From contig OZ025786.1 in NCBI GenBank assembly GCA_964019425.1, positions 620,001 through 684,000 on the forward strand: a stretch of DNA of 64,000 nucleotides, read 5' to 3'. Each line of letters opens with the position of its first letter. Position 1 is the first letter of the stretch. This DNA comes from Flectonema sp. DT1601. Lineage: Eukaryota > Euglenozoa > Diplonemea > Diplonemida > Diplonemidae. Shown in pieces: positions 54,315-64,000 of this stretch. The translations under genes were made by a program, and so were the position numbers. Below the pieces are notes generated by a model. The model searched no databases. It was not told the origin of the DNA and was given only the letters and a program-made list of their open reading frames with translations.

Positions 54315-55409
54315 ATTGCAGCTTTCTGATGTTGAAATGAGTTATTTATTGTAATAAAAAGTTTATACTTTCTGTTGAGAAGTAATCGTCTCCATAGTAG
54401 TAGTCCTGTTGGTGAATAAGTTGAGAACAGAATTAAGATTTTCTACCAAAACCAACGGGCGGCAATATACGAAGATTAGATCAGAATGACCTGACAATAA
54501 CGAAAATACTTTCTTTTTTTTTTTTTTTTTTTTTTTTAAAAATTTGCGTGAGTGAAAGTGAAGTGAGGTGATAACCCTCTCATGTATTCTATACTACTCA
54601 CAGCTTTAAGAAGATAAATTTGCTATCTTATGTTTGCACAGAGATGAATGGAGAGCGATCTCGATCTCAGTAGAAAATGATATCTGTACCTTTCATGGTG
54701 TTGAGGCAACTAAGATAGAGACAAGATGAGATAATTCAGCAGTTTACTACTGTTGGTGTTGGTGTTGCTAATTAACCTCTATGAACCAACAACTATTCAC
54801 GCACAATATAATTCTAAATTAGGGTAATCTCCGCGGGGATCGACAATAAAACAATCGGCTCTCACTCCAGACTCCAGGTATGTAGCTGCTGTTTATGTTC
54901 GCTCATTGATACGACGATCACTTTAGTTAGTAGTGTTATTTAGCGTTTAAAAACGCATTTTTGTCAGCGAAAAAAAAAAACAGAAAAGCACAAACAAGGA
55001 ATCGGGAATCGTGATATTTTTCCGACAAATCAAAAAAAAAAAACGATTTCCACGTCGGTTTTGATCATTGAAAGCAAAATTATGAGCAAATTAAAAATAG
55101 TGGGAGGGGTGGATGCAGCAAGTCGTTTAATAATTCTAAGATTGAGTGAGGTACCCTCCCTTCGCTTCTTTCAGTTTTTTTCGATTAATTGAAATCTAAT
55201 GTGTACTGTCGGCCGTAAGAGGCTGTAACGATAAAATAATATTCCATTCACTATGTCTTTGAGTGGTGTAAAGTCATGTGGAATTCTAAAAAAAAGGAAG
55301 ACTTGCGTCTGTCAACAATATATTGAAATGAATTATCTTTTTTTCATCTCACTCACTCTTTCTTTCAAGAGATACAATGTAGTAAGCGCATGTGCGCTAC
55401 TGACAGCAT
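54315..55409. other. Intergenic, no gene seen
   Basis: 1.1 kb with a T run near 54,512-54,537 and A runs near 54,970 and 55,032. Promoter of the kinase and terminator of the carboxypeptidase by position. Confidence 0.6.
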
Positions 55410-58400
55410 TTACGTAAATGCGAATGCGGAGAAGTCGAGGTACTGCGATTCTTCGTCGATTTCCTCCTCATCGTCGTCATCTTCATCATCGTCAGGCTCG
55501 TCATCATCATCATCGTCCTCATCCTGAGGATCCTGAAGATGTTTAACTTCACTTGAAGTACTCGTATCAACAGCACTACTTCTATCAGCTCTTCTATCAA
55601 CAAATGATGTTCGTTTCCTCTGACTTGCTTCCCTGCCTCCCATACTTTCCGCCCTCGGAAGCAGAGAGCGATTCTTCTGCGCTGCCGGAGTGATTGCAGC
55701 CGCTGCTGCATTGTTCCCACCAATACTGGTAATCAACTCGTGGACTATGTCTCCAAGTCTGAGGATTGCCGGATCACCTTCAATAGATATAAATGGAGCG
55801 AGACCATGACAGAGTCCCCTTCCAATGTCCATGTAATCTTGTGTGTTATAATGATAAGTACTCCCTCCCATCATAGAAGCCTCAATGGTGTATGATAAAC
55901 GAATACCGAGCTCTCTCCATACAACAACTCGTCCAGTAGCTTCTTTTGCTTTTTGAACCTTAAACGACGAAGTTCCATAACAGAAACCTGGAACCACATC
56001 ACTCATAATACGAGGGAGAACTCTTTCAAGAATCAGTGAAGGAGTTACAACAACATTCTTCCTGACTGGGTTACAACCGTACATAAAGAAATTACGATGT
56101 CTGCTGTGACCATGCATATCACAGAATACTAAAACATTCCTGTTCTCACGTGTTTTAACATGTTTAACGAGACTCTTCAAAGTTAAGATCTCAGGAGAGT
56201 ACTCCATCGACGGCTGATGCCATTCCCTGTTAAGATCGCGACATGTTAATGAACAGCGATAGTTACCATTAATTACTCCGTCAGGGTTCAGCATCGGTAC
56301 GATCTTCCACACAATTCTATCTCGAAGCTGTTTCGCTTCTTCGATGTAAGGATCCAATAAGAAATCAATCAATCCTTTCACCATCCAACTACTGCAAGAC
56401 TCACCTGGATGAACTCGAGCACTTACAAAACAAACTTTCCTCTGCGCGATATCTTCTTGTGGTACTCGAGTTCCATCAGGTCGCCTCATGGTTGTTATCG
56501 TTAGAAGGTTTACAGAATTACGACCGACTGACTTGCATAGCTCCTGTTTTATTTTGTTGTTGGGAAACACAAACCATCAAATTGAATAACAAACAAGTCC
56601 AATCCCAGACATCAAGACGCGATCAGAGCGATAAGAACAAACAACTCACTTCAAAAGGCCAACACTTGAAAGTGAGGAAAACAGCTTCCGTCCGACAAGA
56701 AGATAACAACAAACCTGATTCTCTAAGTAGTCAGATACTTGAGGGTACTGCTGTGGAATTAATCGAAGGTATCGCTGAAGGTCTGTTTTAATTGTTTTCT
56801 TTTCTGTACCAAGCTAACCCTGTTAATTAAACCCTTTTTCAGTTCTCTTTTAATCGATTCGTGGTTTCGAAAACAAGCAAAAGTGTACCAAAATAAAAAT
56901 AAAAGAACAAACCAGAATAAGTGTAAGGATAAGAGTGTGCAAAGTAACAACGATCGTCATCATGTTTGAATGTCACAGTGAATGTTAAAGTGTAGTACGT
57001 TCCTTGTGAACGGTTATCCAAACGGCGCATGGCTGATGACATGGTTGCGGTCGCATCATCTTTCTTTGCACCAGAAGCTTTCGACTTCTTTTTCTCCATC
57101 GTGACAACTCTGTCAACATCGCAAGGCATGGGATCTCTCTTTCGATATGGGTTCCTCATGTACGCTACTTTCGATCCTGTTCTGTGCCATCCCTTTCCAT
57201 GTTTTGTAAACTCTCTCTCAGAGAATAGAACTGGTTGCTGACCCTCATTAAATAAACTAGAGGTTTTCTCTAGATTAATAATATTGAATTTATAAGGAAT
57301 TCCAGGAACTATATTTTCAACTGAGAAGTAAAACCATTGCATGTGATACGCGCTGTTGACGTCACAATTTAGAATCAAATCATACTCTGTGGCGTACACT
57401 CGTAGAACTCGCTTCAGGTTTCCAGATTCAAAGCTAGATGAGAAATTCAAACACGGGACTTGTGACTTCGTGTGTAGTTCTAACCCGCCTACCTCAAGCA
57501 TTCCAGGAAAGAGTGGCTTTGGAGGAGAAACAGTTCGGGGGATGTCATCATACACCACGACATTCATTACTTTTTCCGGCACAGTTAGCCTCATTAGTTC
57601 GTGTTTTATTATTTCTGTTTTCGCAGCCTCCGAAGTGACTTGCAACTCCTCAGGTTCCTGAGGTATGAATTCCAAAACTGATGCGCAACTCGGAGACGCT
57701 ATCGGATCTGCAAACGGTCTGATGTGCAAAGGCGGTTCCACAGCACCAGTTGCACCCAATTGAGAATATGGATGAGTATCAAAAAGTGATATTTCTGGTG
57801 AGAATAGCGACATGTCGCGGTGCTCAGCAGCTGGTGGAGTGTTTTCTGAATCACGACTCGGATTATCTGTGTGAGTGTTTCCTTTAATGTTGTAAATAAT
57901 CTCTTCTTCATGGCGAATAGGGAGCTCACAGATGTCGTGGAATTTGAATAAGTGATTTACGATATCGAGTAGTTGATCACCAGTTTTATCATTATTCATA
58001 GCGAGGAGGAGTGATACGATTTTTTGAGTTCCTCCAACAGAGCGAAAGTGTGCCATTCCGTCAGAATTGTCAGCGAGTACTCTAATCGTGTCTAGGGCTA
58101 ATCGTTGTAGCTCACCAACAGTTCCAAACATTTCCAACACTCTGAACATCGTCATGACTGTTCCCTCCCTGACAAGGGGGCTAACGGCATCTTCTATTCG
58201 AGTGAGTAGATTTATTGTTTTACAAACACATTTTAATATCGTCAGGTGTTGTTGTTGCTGTTGCTGTTGTTGTGGAGTTTCACAAACCGTAGCAATTGAA
58301 TTCAAAACTCGTTGAGTCAGTTCTGCTAAAGTCGGAACAGCTCCCTTCTTAACAACAGCCTGAACATTTCCATCACACTTTGAACAGAGTGAACAGATGC

Positions 58401-58998
58401 AATTTAGAGCTGCTGCTAGAGTTTCGTTTGAGCCATTCTTCACAACACCAACAAGTGTTGTGATCCCACCTGACAATCTACACATTGTTGTAGTTCTGAT
58501 ATCAACACTCGCTAAGACACATAATATATTACAAATATTACTAAACAGTCTGGCATTCTGAGCTTTGTGAATATTTAACAAAGTGACTGACAGTTTGGAT
58601 CCCCCTCGCTTAGCAATCTTTTGAATCACTCGAGGCTGTCTCCTTCCTGTGAAGTTTATAAGAAGGCAAAGCAACTGGGAAGCTGCTTCAGAAAACAAAG
58701 CATCAGTACAGTGGTATTCCATTGCTGCAATTAATACTGATAATCCTCCAACTGTTGTGTGTTGGAACTTTGTAAACCAGTCCTTTCCGTCATCATCTTC
58801 TAATCGAGAATGACATGTCAAAATACATTCTCTCGCTAACATTCCGTTCTTAAAATGTGTCTTTATACTTTTAACAACTGCGAGAACATCTCTGTTAATT
58901 ACATCTACTTTCGTCTGCCCGTCAACATCTCTACTCAGTCGGTTCACTGTCGGAAGTGACAGTGACCGTTTGCCGTAGCATAGTCTACTATCAGACAT
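55410..58998 (-). CDS. Cytosolic carboxypeptidase (CCP1/CCP4-like, M14)
   Basis: There are three exons, 58998-56913, 56782-56715 and 56543-55410, with closing frames (introns GTTTGT...AAACAG twice), giving 1,095 residues. The first about 350 residues are ARM-like helices with a glutamine run from a CAA/CAG tract near residue 245. The CCP-specific beta domain follows (HSYPYTYS then, after the splice, DLQRYLRLIPQQ). The M14 zinc peptidase has HPGESCSSWMVKG (His and Glu zinc ligands, near residue 760), FCDMHGHSRHRNFFMYGC (third zinc ligand) and SYTIEASMMGG (catalytic Glu). CCPs remove glutamates from tubulin tails in axonemes, so a flagellum or cilium is implied. The C-terminus is strongly acidic (DEDDDDDDEPDDDEDDDDEE). 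Confidence 0.93.
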
Positions 58999-59222
58999 TA
59001 ATAATTCATTTTATATATTGGTGCGGATGGTGACTGTAAAGTAGGATTAGGTAAGGGAAAGGTTCACTTATTGAACCACGACTTCTGTATTTGATCAGAA
59101 TTAACATCTCTGTTTTTTTCTGATATATTTGAATCCTGTTTGTGAATTAATACAACAAAAGAAGTTCATAATAGAAATACTTGCTGCTTCTACTAAACTA
59201 CCTCAACAAGTGAGAGAATAAT

Positions 59223-62200
59223 CTATTGAGTGAGTTCGTAGTACAAGGAAGTCACAGGGATCACAATATGTTCATTAAAAGCAGGACCATACTCTCGATT
59301 GATGTATGTCAGTAAATGGGTATTAGTGATAATCATATATATCCAAAACACAGCAACGGCAGCAACAAAAAGTTTAAAATTAAGATTAGACGGTCCTTGT
59401 TTTTGACGAAGACGTTTCCAACCTGCGGTAGTATTGCGAGTAGCTACTGCAGTGCGTCGTTCAGACTCAAGGTGAGCTTGCTTTCTCTGTTCTGCTCGTT
59501 CAACGGCTTGACGGCGTTGCTCAGCAGCAGTTTCAGCTGCAGACAGAACTGGTTGTTTTGGTGCTTTTGGTGCTGCAGTTGGTTTCTTAATCTTTGCACG
59601 TTGTTGAGGAATTGATTTTTCCTGACTGCGCAACAGTTTGCGGAGTCGTTTTTCACGAGCTCTAACCTGAAGTTGATGAATATCTTTTTGGTTTATTCTA
59701 TTACGGTCTGTTTGCTCTTGAACTTCTTCTTCAATAAACCAATCTGGAAGGACAAAACTTTCTGGATCTGGAGCATCTCTGTCGGATTTCATTTTTAAGA
59801 GAGCTGATAGCGCCATCTTCCTGGCAGAGGCGAGTTGCTCTTCGCGTTGCTTTTGAATATCACTGCGACGTTCGTCTTCGATTGGTTTTCTGTGAGCGAT
59901 TGATGTTGTTCGGTCCCAATACTTTTTATGATATCTGATTCCGAATCTCGTTAACACTACGAAATCAACTGCAGTTGGGTCTTTCTTACTATTTTGCTTA
60001 AAGGCTACCAATCCTTTTTGTTGTAACCAGTCTAAGAAAGTTCTGATATTCACAAAACCATTTCCAATATGAGAAAACCATTTAAACCCGAGATCTTGTT
60101 GAGAGAAGTATCGGATGTCTGAAAGTCGAGTTCTCGTATTTTGATTGAAATCAAATAAATCTAAAATAGGAGCCATTTGACTGTGCCAAGTTGGAAACAC
60201 TTTTCGAGTGTCTACCAAAGGATGCGATGATGCCAATGCGTCGAACTTTAATTGAAAGAGACGATGGAAGTCGCTGTGTTGTGGTTTTTCGTTACCGTGA
60301 AAATTACTTTTTTTGTTTTCAGAGTCGTTTTCTGGTTCTGAACTGGAGTCACTCTCACTGGAAACAGAACTGTGATCGTCATCATCACCTTCTTGTTGTT
60401 GTATTTCATAGTTTTGAGTTTCTTCATCGACCAGTAGTTTTATATTCTTAGTAACGTCAACATCAACAGCCCAGAAGTCCTGGTACTCATCTTCGCTGTT
60501 CTCATCTCCTGTTTTAGCTGTTGATGATTCTTCTTTCGGAGTTATCATGGGAGCTATTGGTTCAGGTCTCTTGTCATTGATGGTTGGAGATGATATGATT
60601 TGTACTGCTCCTGTACCAGTGACTCGAATACCAGACACTTCAGGATGTGATTTATTTTTTACAATCTCATCTCCGTACTGAACCAGCCACTCGATGAGCA
60701 TATCGCAGTCGGTGGTGTTGTTGTTGTGAAGCATCGCAGCACGAGCCTTGTACTGAGGTATTCCAATACTGTGTAACTCGTGGAGTGTTTTGTGTTCCTG
60801 CATTAAGGCATACTCTCGAGAACGTCTCTCAGCTTCTTGAAGTTTGCGTGACTCGACCTCAATGGCTCGCTTCTTGCGTTCTTCTTTCTGAGCGGCTTTC
60901 ACGCGTTGGGTTCCTTCAGTACGTTTGCGGTTTTCTTCTTTTGCAACAACTGACTTTTGATGTTCAATTTTTGTTTGAATTTCTTTGAATAACTCTTCAG
61001 CTATCTGTTGTTTCTTTGCGTGGTACTCTGCGTCTTCTTCCCTTGCTCTATTGACAGCTTCCAACTCTTTTTCTTCTCTGCGACGCTGCTCGTCGAAGTT
61101 GGCGAGTGCTTTTTTCTGTTCTTCCACTGCTGCTGCCTGTCTAATCTTTTCTTCTTCCAGAAGGTTGTTAATTACTTTAGTTGTTTCGTCCAGAAGATCT
61201 GAATGTGATCTGTCAACGAACGATTCTTGCAGTTTGCGGTAAATGCCTCCCCTGTCTGGGTGGTCGTACAGTAGTGTTAAACCAGTCTTGCATTGCCCAA
61301 GAAGAATAATAAGTCTGATATCACAACTATTTAGTGCTAGCGGCATGAAATACTCGGACACCTTGGAACTGTCTTTAGGTGTTGGTGACGCAGCAATTGC
61401 AATCAAACTAATCAGCTCTTCAATAAGAGGTCTGCAGACGGGGTGTTTTTCATAAATAAAAATCACCTTTTTTAATAATTTGAGATCCAAACTGTACCAC
61501 TTCTGATCCCAAGGAAGAAGCTTAACGCTGTAGACAATCGCCGATAGTACTGCAGATCGGACGTCATCGTCTACTGTTGACTTCATTCCTTTAGCAGTGC
61601 AATACTTACCAATTCCGGTTATGATTCCTTGGTGTTTGTCAATTAGTTTCTTTACTTTTGATTCGATGCCGAGCTCGTCTCTCCTGAAAAAACTGAAATA
61701 CTTAACCACTCCAGCAATAAGCTGCATTGCGTATACGTTGTGAGCTTGGATTTCTTGTGCCGTTGCCAGTAAGATTCCTTGTGATAAGATATCAGCAAGA
61801 CATGATTCGTGATCTGAGTTGAGAGGAGACCTGTCGATGATACAATCAATTAACATTTTCCCGTAGTATCCAAAAAGGATATTTTGAACTCCAGACGCAG
61901 ACCACTTCAACAACGCTGAGATTGCTCCCGGAGGTGTTGAGAAATGATATCTGAGAGACAGTAATGTGATTCCATTCAGAGGACTTCCATCAGTGTCACA
62001 GAATATCTCTGGTTGACTACTGGGGCCTGGATTGTTTTGAGCAAAGAGTGAACTCTTGCAGTCAAACACTGCTATCAACAACTCTGATAAAAGTGAACAA
62101 AGCTCAACATCCCCAAGTGATAATTGAATAATATTATTAGTAAGAACAGAACCAATCAATGTATTGTAATGATCACATGAGAGACCCTTTAGTAGTTTCA

Positions 62201-63896
62201 ATAACTGAAACACAGCAGGTGACTCTGATAGCAAACAGGCATCACGAAGTCCTACTAAATCGTTTGCAGAGAAATCTAAAGCAGCAACTTCTTTACTGCC
62301 GGCGGTACATATGACTTCAATTGTCATGCGAAGCATCTCTAAGGCAGCATCTCTTGTAAATAAAGATGAGTGTAGAATAGTTTTTTCATTTATCCCAGTA
62401 GACTTCTTCTTTTTCTTTTTACTCGTCGTACTCTTCTTGTCGCTCTCCTTGTTCAGAAGCTTCACAACTGACGGCCGCAAGAAATCATTCACCAGAACAG
62501 CAACTTCGTTGCCTGTAAGACATTCAGAGAAGTTTTTAACATTTGATGATTTTGTGTAGCCATCGAGTAGGTATTCGAGTGCTGTTTGTGCTATTGCTGG
62601 TTGCGGAATTCCACAATTTCTCATCATATGAACCAGAGCTGTGGGCAAACGAGATTCTGGAACAGAACGAGAGCCATGTTTTAGAGACGTCAGCAGTACC
62701 CTTGCGAGGGGAGCGTAATCGATGCTCCCAGAGACTGCACTTTTCCAACCGAATTTGAGAAATTCGGCCAACCCAGAAAATCCTTCCCCATCTCCCGCTA
62801 ACAATCCCTCAGCTATGAGAGACAAACAGCGTACGATTGTATTGCCACGAGGAGTTACAGATAACAGAGTTGTGAAGGTTTTCTCGATGATTGAGGAATC
62901 AACTTCTTCAAGACTTGTAGTGATCACAGAACTGATAATTCGAGCGCACGTTATCTGAAGCGGTCCTTGACAAGCAGGGTGTGCAATCACTTTAGAAACA
63001 GCAGGAAGAGCATTCTTTAAACAAGAACTGTCATCAGAGCCGATGATCTTCGATAACACAGAAAGACAAAGATCAATCACAGAGGACTTATCAGAAGATG
63101 AAATGATTGAAGAAAGACTCTCACAGAACGAAGAGATGTGTTCTGCTGGGAAGGCATCACATGATAGAATACTGAGCGCAAGCAGCTGACTTTCACCTGA
63201 ATCAGAAATACGTTCTTTAACGATGCGAAGGTAGTTAACAGAATCCCTTATTAGTATATCCACACCCTGATTCATCACACCTTTTATTAATGATAATTCA
63301 GAAGCGTGATTCCTTAGAGGATAAGGAATAGTAGAAAGATCTGGATAATCTTTTTCCTTCGACAAGATTCCTCCAATTGCCGTATCCAGACAGATGGAGT
63401 AATCCCATTCTTGTAAATAACCCACAGCTACCGAGATAGCACACATCCAGCTAGCATCTGAATAGGTTTCAGAATCAGATAAGATGTGCAAAGGGATTGA
63501 AATCTGATCTGTTGGAAGACCACGCATTGCACAGATAGAGTTAATCCGAAGTATTTCTGGTGAACAAGCACCGCTGTAGTGTGGTATTTTACATCCGATT
63601 TCATGAGTAATAGGGAGTGTTCCAATTACTAAGTGAACGACAGCGATAGTTTCTCCCTCGTCTCCCCAAAGTGTTATTAATTTAGAAAGTTTGGTCCCAT
63701 CAGTTTTTGATTGCCATCCTCTCTTAAGACCATTTATAATACTTTCAATTATTTCCATTCTTTCTCCTCCTCGATTGCCTAGTTCTACCCAACTATTTCC
63801 CTCCCCTCCTGTTTCAGTAAAGACAGGCATTCCACAGAAATCTGCCACTCCGAACCCACTCAGGGAGATCCCTCCTATCGTTTCTGTATCACACAT
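59223..63896 (-). CDS. Large tail-anchored protein with coiled coil and UBA-like domain
   Basis: One ORF of 1,557 residues. Residues 1 to about 900 look like a helical solenoid without a family I can name. A long charged coiled coil covers about 920-1035 (EEEKIRQAAAVEEQKKALAN, RRREEKELEAVNRAREEDAE). Next comes a UBA-like helix bundle near 1038-1085 (LHSIGIPQYKARAAMLHNNN, then CDMLIEWLVQYGDEI). An acidic linker lies near 1167-1195, followed by a compact domain near 1210-1310 (LFDFNQNTRTRLSDIRYFSQ, GFVNIRTFLDWLQQKGLVAF), perhaps a winged helix. Near 1509-1526 there is a membrane segment (FVAAVAVFWIYMIITN), leaving about 30 residues beyond it. This suggests a cytosol-facing membrane protein that binds ubiquitin. 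Function unknown. Confidence 0.8.
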   Translation of the reverse strand: MCDTETIGGISLSGFGVADFCGMPVFTETGGEGNSWVELGNRGGERMEIIESIINGLKRGWQSKTDGTKLSKLITLWGDEGETIAVVHLVIGTLPITHEIGCKIPHYSGACSPEILRINSICAMRGLPTDQISIPLHILSDSETYSDASWMCAISVAVGYLQEWDYSICLDTAIGGILSKEKDYPDLSTIPYPLRNHASELSLIKGVMNQGVDILIRDSVNYLRIVKERISDSGESQLLALSILSCDAFPAEHISSFCESLSSIISSSDKSSVIDLCLSVLSKIIGSDDSSCLKNALPAVSKVIAHPACQGPLQITCARIISSVITTSLEEVDSSIIEKTFTTLLSVTPRGNTIVRCLSLIAEGLLAGDGEGFSGLAEFLKFGWKSAVSGSIDYAPLARVLLTSLKHGSRSVPESRLPTALVHMMRNCGIPQPAIAQTALEYLLDGYTKSSNVKNFSECLTGNEVAVLVNDFLRPSVVKLLNKESDKKSTTSKKKKKKSTGINEKTILHSSLFTRDAALEMLRMTIEVICTAGSKEVAALDFSANDLVGLRDACLLSESPAVFQLLKLLKGLSCDHYNTLIGSVLTNNIIQLSLGDVELCSLLSELLIAVFDCKSSLFAQNNPGPSSQPEIFCDTDGSPLNGITLLSLRYHFSTPPGAISALLKWSASGVQNILFGYYGKMLIDCIIDRSPLNSDHESCLADILSQGILLATAQEIQAHNVYAMQLIAGVVKYFSFFRRDELGIESKVKKLIDKHQGIITGIGKYCTAKGMKSTVDDDVRSAVLSAIVYSVKLLPWDQKWYSLDLKLLKKVIFIYEKHPVCRPLIEELISLIAIAASPTPKDSSKVSEYFMPLALNSCDIRLIILLGQCKTGLTLLYDHPDRGGIYRKLQESFVDRSHSDLLDETTKVINNLLEEEKIRQAAAVEEQKKALANFDEQRRREEKELEAVNRAREEDAEYHAKKQQIAEELFKEIQTKIEHQKSVVAKEENRKRTEGTQRVKAAQKEERKKRAIEVESRKLQEAERRSREYALMQEHKTLHELHSIGIPQYKARAAMLHNNNTTDCDMLIEWLVQYGDEIVKNKSHPEVSGIRVTGTGAVQIISSPTINDKRPEPIAPMITPKEESSTAKTGDENSEDEYQDFWAVDVDVTKNIKLLVDEETQNYEIQQQEGDDDDHSSVSSESDSSSEPENDSENKKSNFHGNEKPQHSDFHRLFQLKFDALASSHPLVDTRKVFPTWHSQMAPILDLFDFNQNTRTRLSDIRYFSQQDLGFKWFSHIGNGFVNIRTFLDWLQQKGLVAFKQNSKKDPTAVDFVVLTRFGIRYHKKYWDRTTSIAHRKPIEDERRSDIQKQREEQLASARKMALSALLKMKSDRDAPDPESFVLPDWFIEEEVQEQTDRNRINQKDIHQLQVRAREKRLRKLLRSQEKSIPQQRAKIKKPTAAPKAPKQPVLSAAETAAEQRRQAVERAEQRKQAHLESERRTAVATRNTTAGWKRLRQKQGPSNLNFKLFVAAVAVFWIYMIITNTHLLTYINREYGPAFNEHIVIPVTSLYYELTQ

Positions 63897-64000
63897 TCTT
63901 TTTATTTAGTGTGTGTGCTGTTGGGATGTGAATAAAAATTAAGTCAGACATGTATCCGTAATCATTGACAAGTGAATTGAGCTTATCTTCAAAATAAACA
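63897..64000. other. 5' flank of the tail-anchored protein gene
   Basis: Last 104 bases of the window. AT-rich, presumably promoter or leader. Nothing further can be read. Confidence 0.5.

Noticed and set aside
1-64000. tRNA, rRNA and spliceosomal RNA genes
   Set aside because: No GGTTCGAATCC-type B box with paired acceptor arms, and no recognisable U6 or 5S sequence, was found by eye on either strand. A covariance-model scan would be decisive.

Overview
The window is nuclear DNA from a eukaryote, almost certainly a flagellated or ciliated protist whose supergroup I cannot fix. Supporting signs are short GT-AG introns (about 55-90 nt), Golgi tether and translocon-associated genes (COG5, NOMO), a eukaryotic type II pantothenate kinase, a COMM-domain protein, a MEKK-type kinase and a tubulin-type cytosolic carboxypeptidase. 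Long poly(dA/dT) runs fill the intergenic DNA. Introns mostly begin GTATGT, GTATG or GTTTGT, and many end in A/C-rich AACAG-type acceptors with no pyrimidine tract. No chloroplast, tRNA, rRNA or bacterial feature was seen.

Left part (1-24.6 kb, all genes on the + strand): the 3' end of an unknown coiled-coil gene; a secreted, cysteine-rich, internally duplicated protein ending in HEDEL, a likely ER-retention tail; a 1,619-residue single-pass surface protein with cadherin-like repeats; a protein built from six copies of a Trp/Cys/Asp-Pro/His repeat; pantothenate kinase; a small COMM-domain protein; NOMO; and a J-domain protein that also carries a RING-like and two C2HC-like zinc sites.

Middle part (25.5-38.6 kb): an accessory island. 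An 8.5-kb stretch (about 25,929-34,414) is bounded by long imperfect terminal inverted repeats of about 280 bp. It contains a frameshifted Mutator-like (MULE) transposase, a very G+C-rich and broken coding tract with RT-tail-like, USP-like and RNase H-associated sections, a 135-bp direct duplication, internal copies of the TIR sequence and a minisatellite. Next to it are an intact C48/adenain-like cysteine protease ORF and a BspA-type leucine-rich-repeat gene. The LRR gene carries about seven nearly identical 228-bp units and its repeat array stops abruptly at foreign sequence. A 40-bp direct repeat flanks the protease plus LRR block.

Right part (39.3-64 kb, all genes on the - strand): COG5 (six exons solved here), an unknown one-pass membrane protein, a small unknown protein, glycerol kinase, a membrane-anchored TenA-like protein, a MEKK-like kinase, a three-exon cytosolic carboxypeptidase with an ARM-like N-terminal region, and a 1,557-residue tail-anchored protein with coiled coil and a UBA-like domain. 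The genes are ordinary monocistronic eukaryotic units. The shared themes are the secretory pathway (NOMO, COG5, the HEDEL protein, the surface protein) and cofactor or lipid metabolism (pantothenate kinase, glycerol kinase, TenA), but nothing shows that neighbours are co-regulated.
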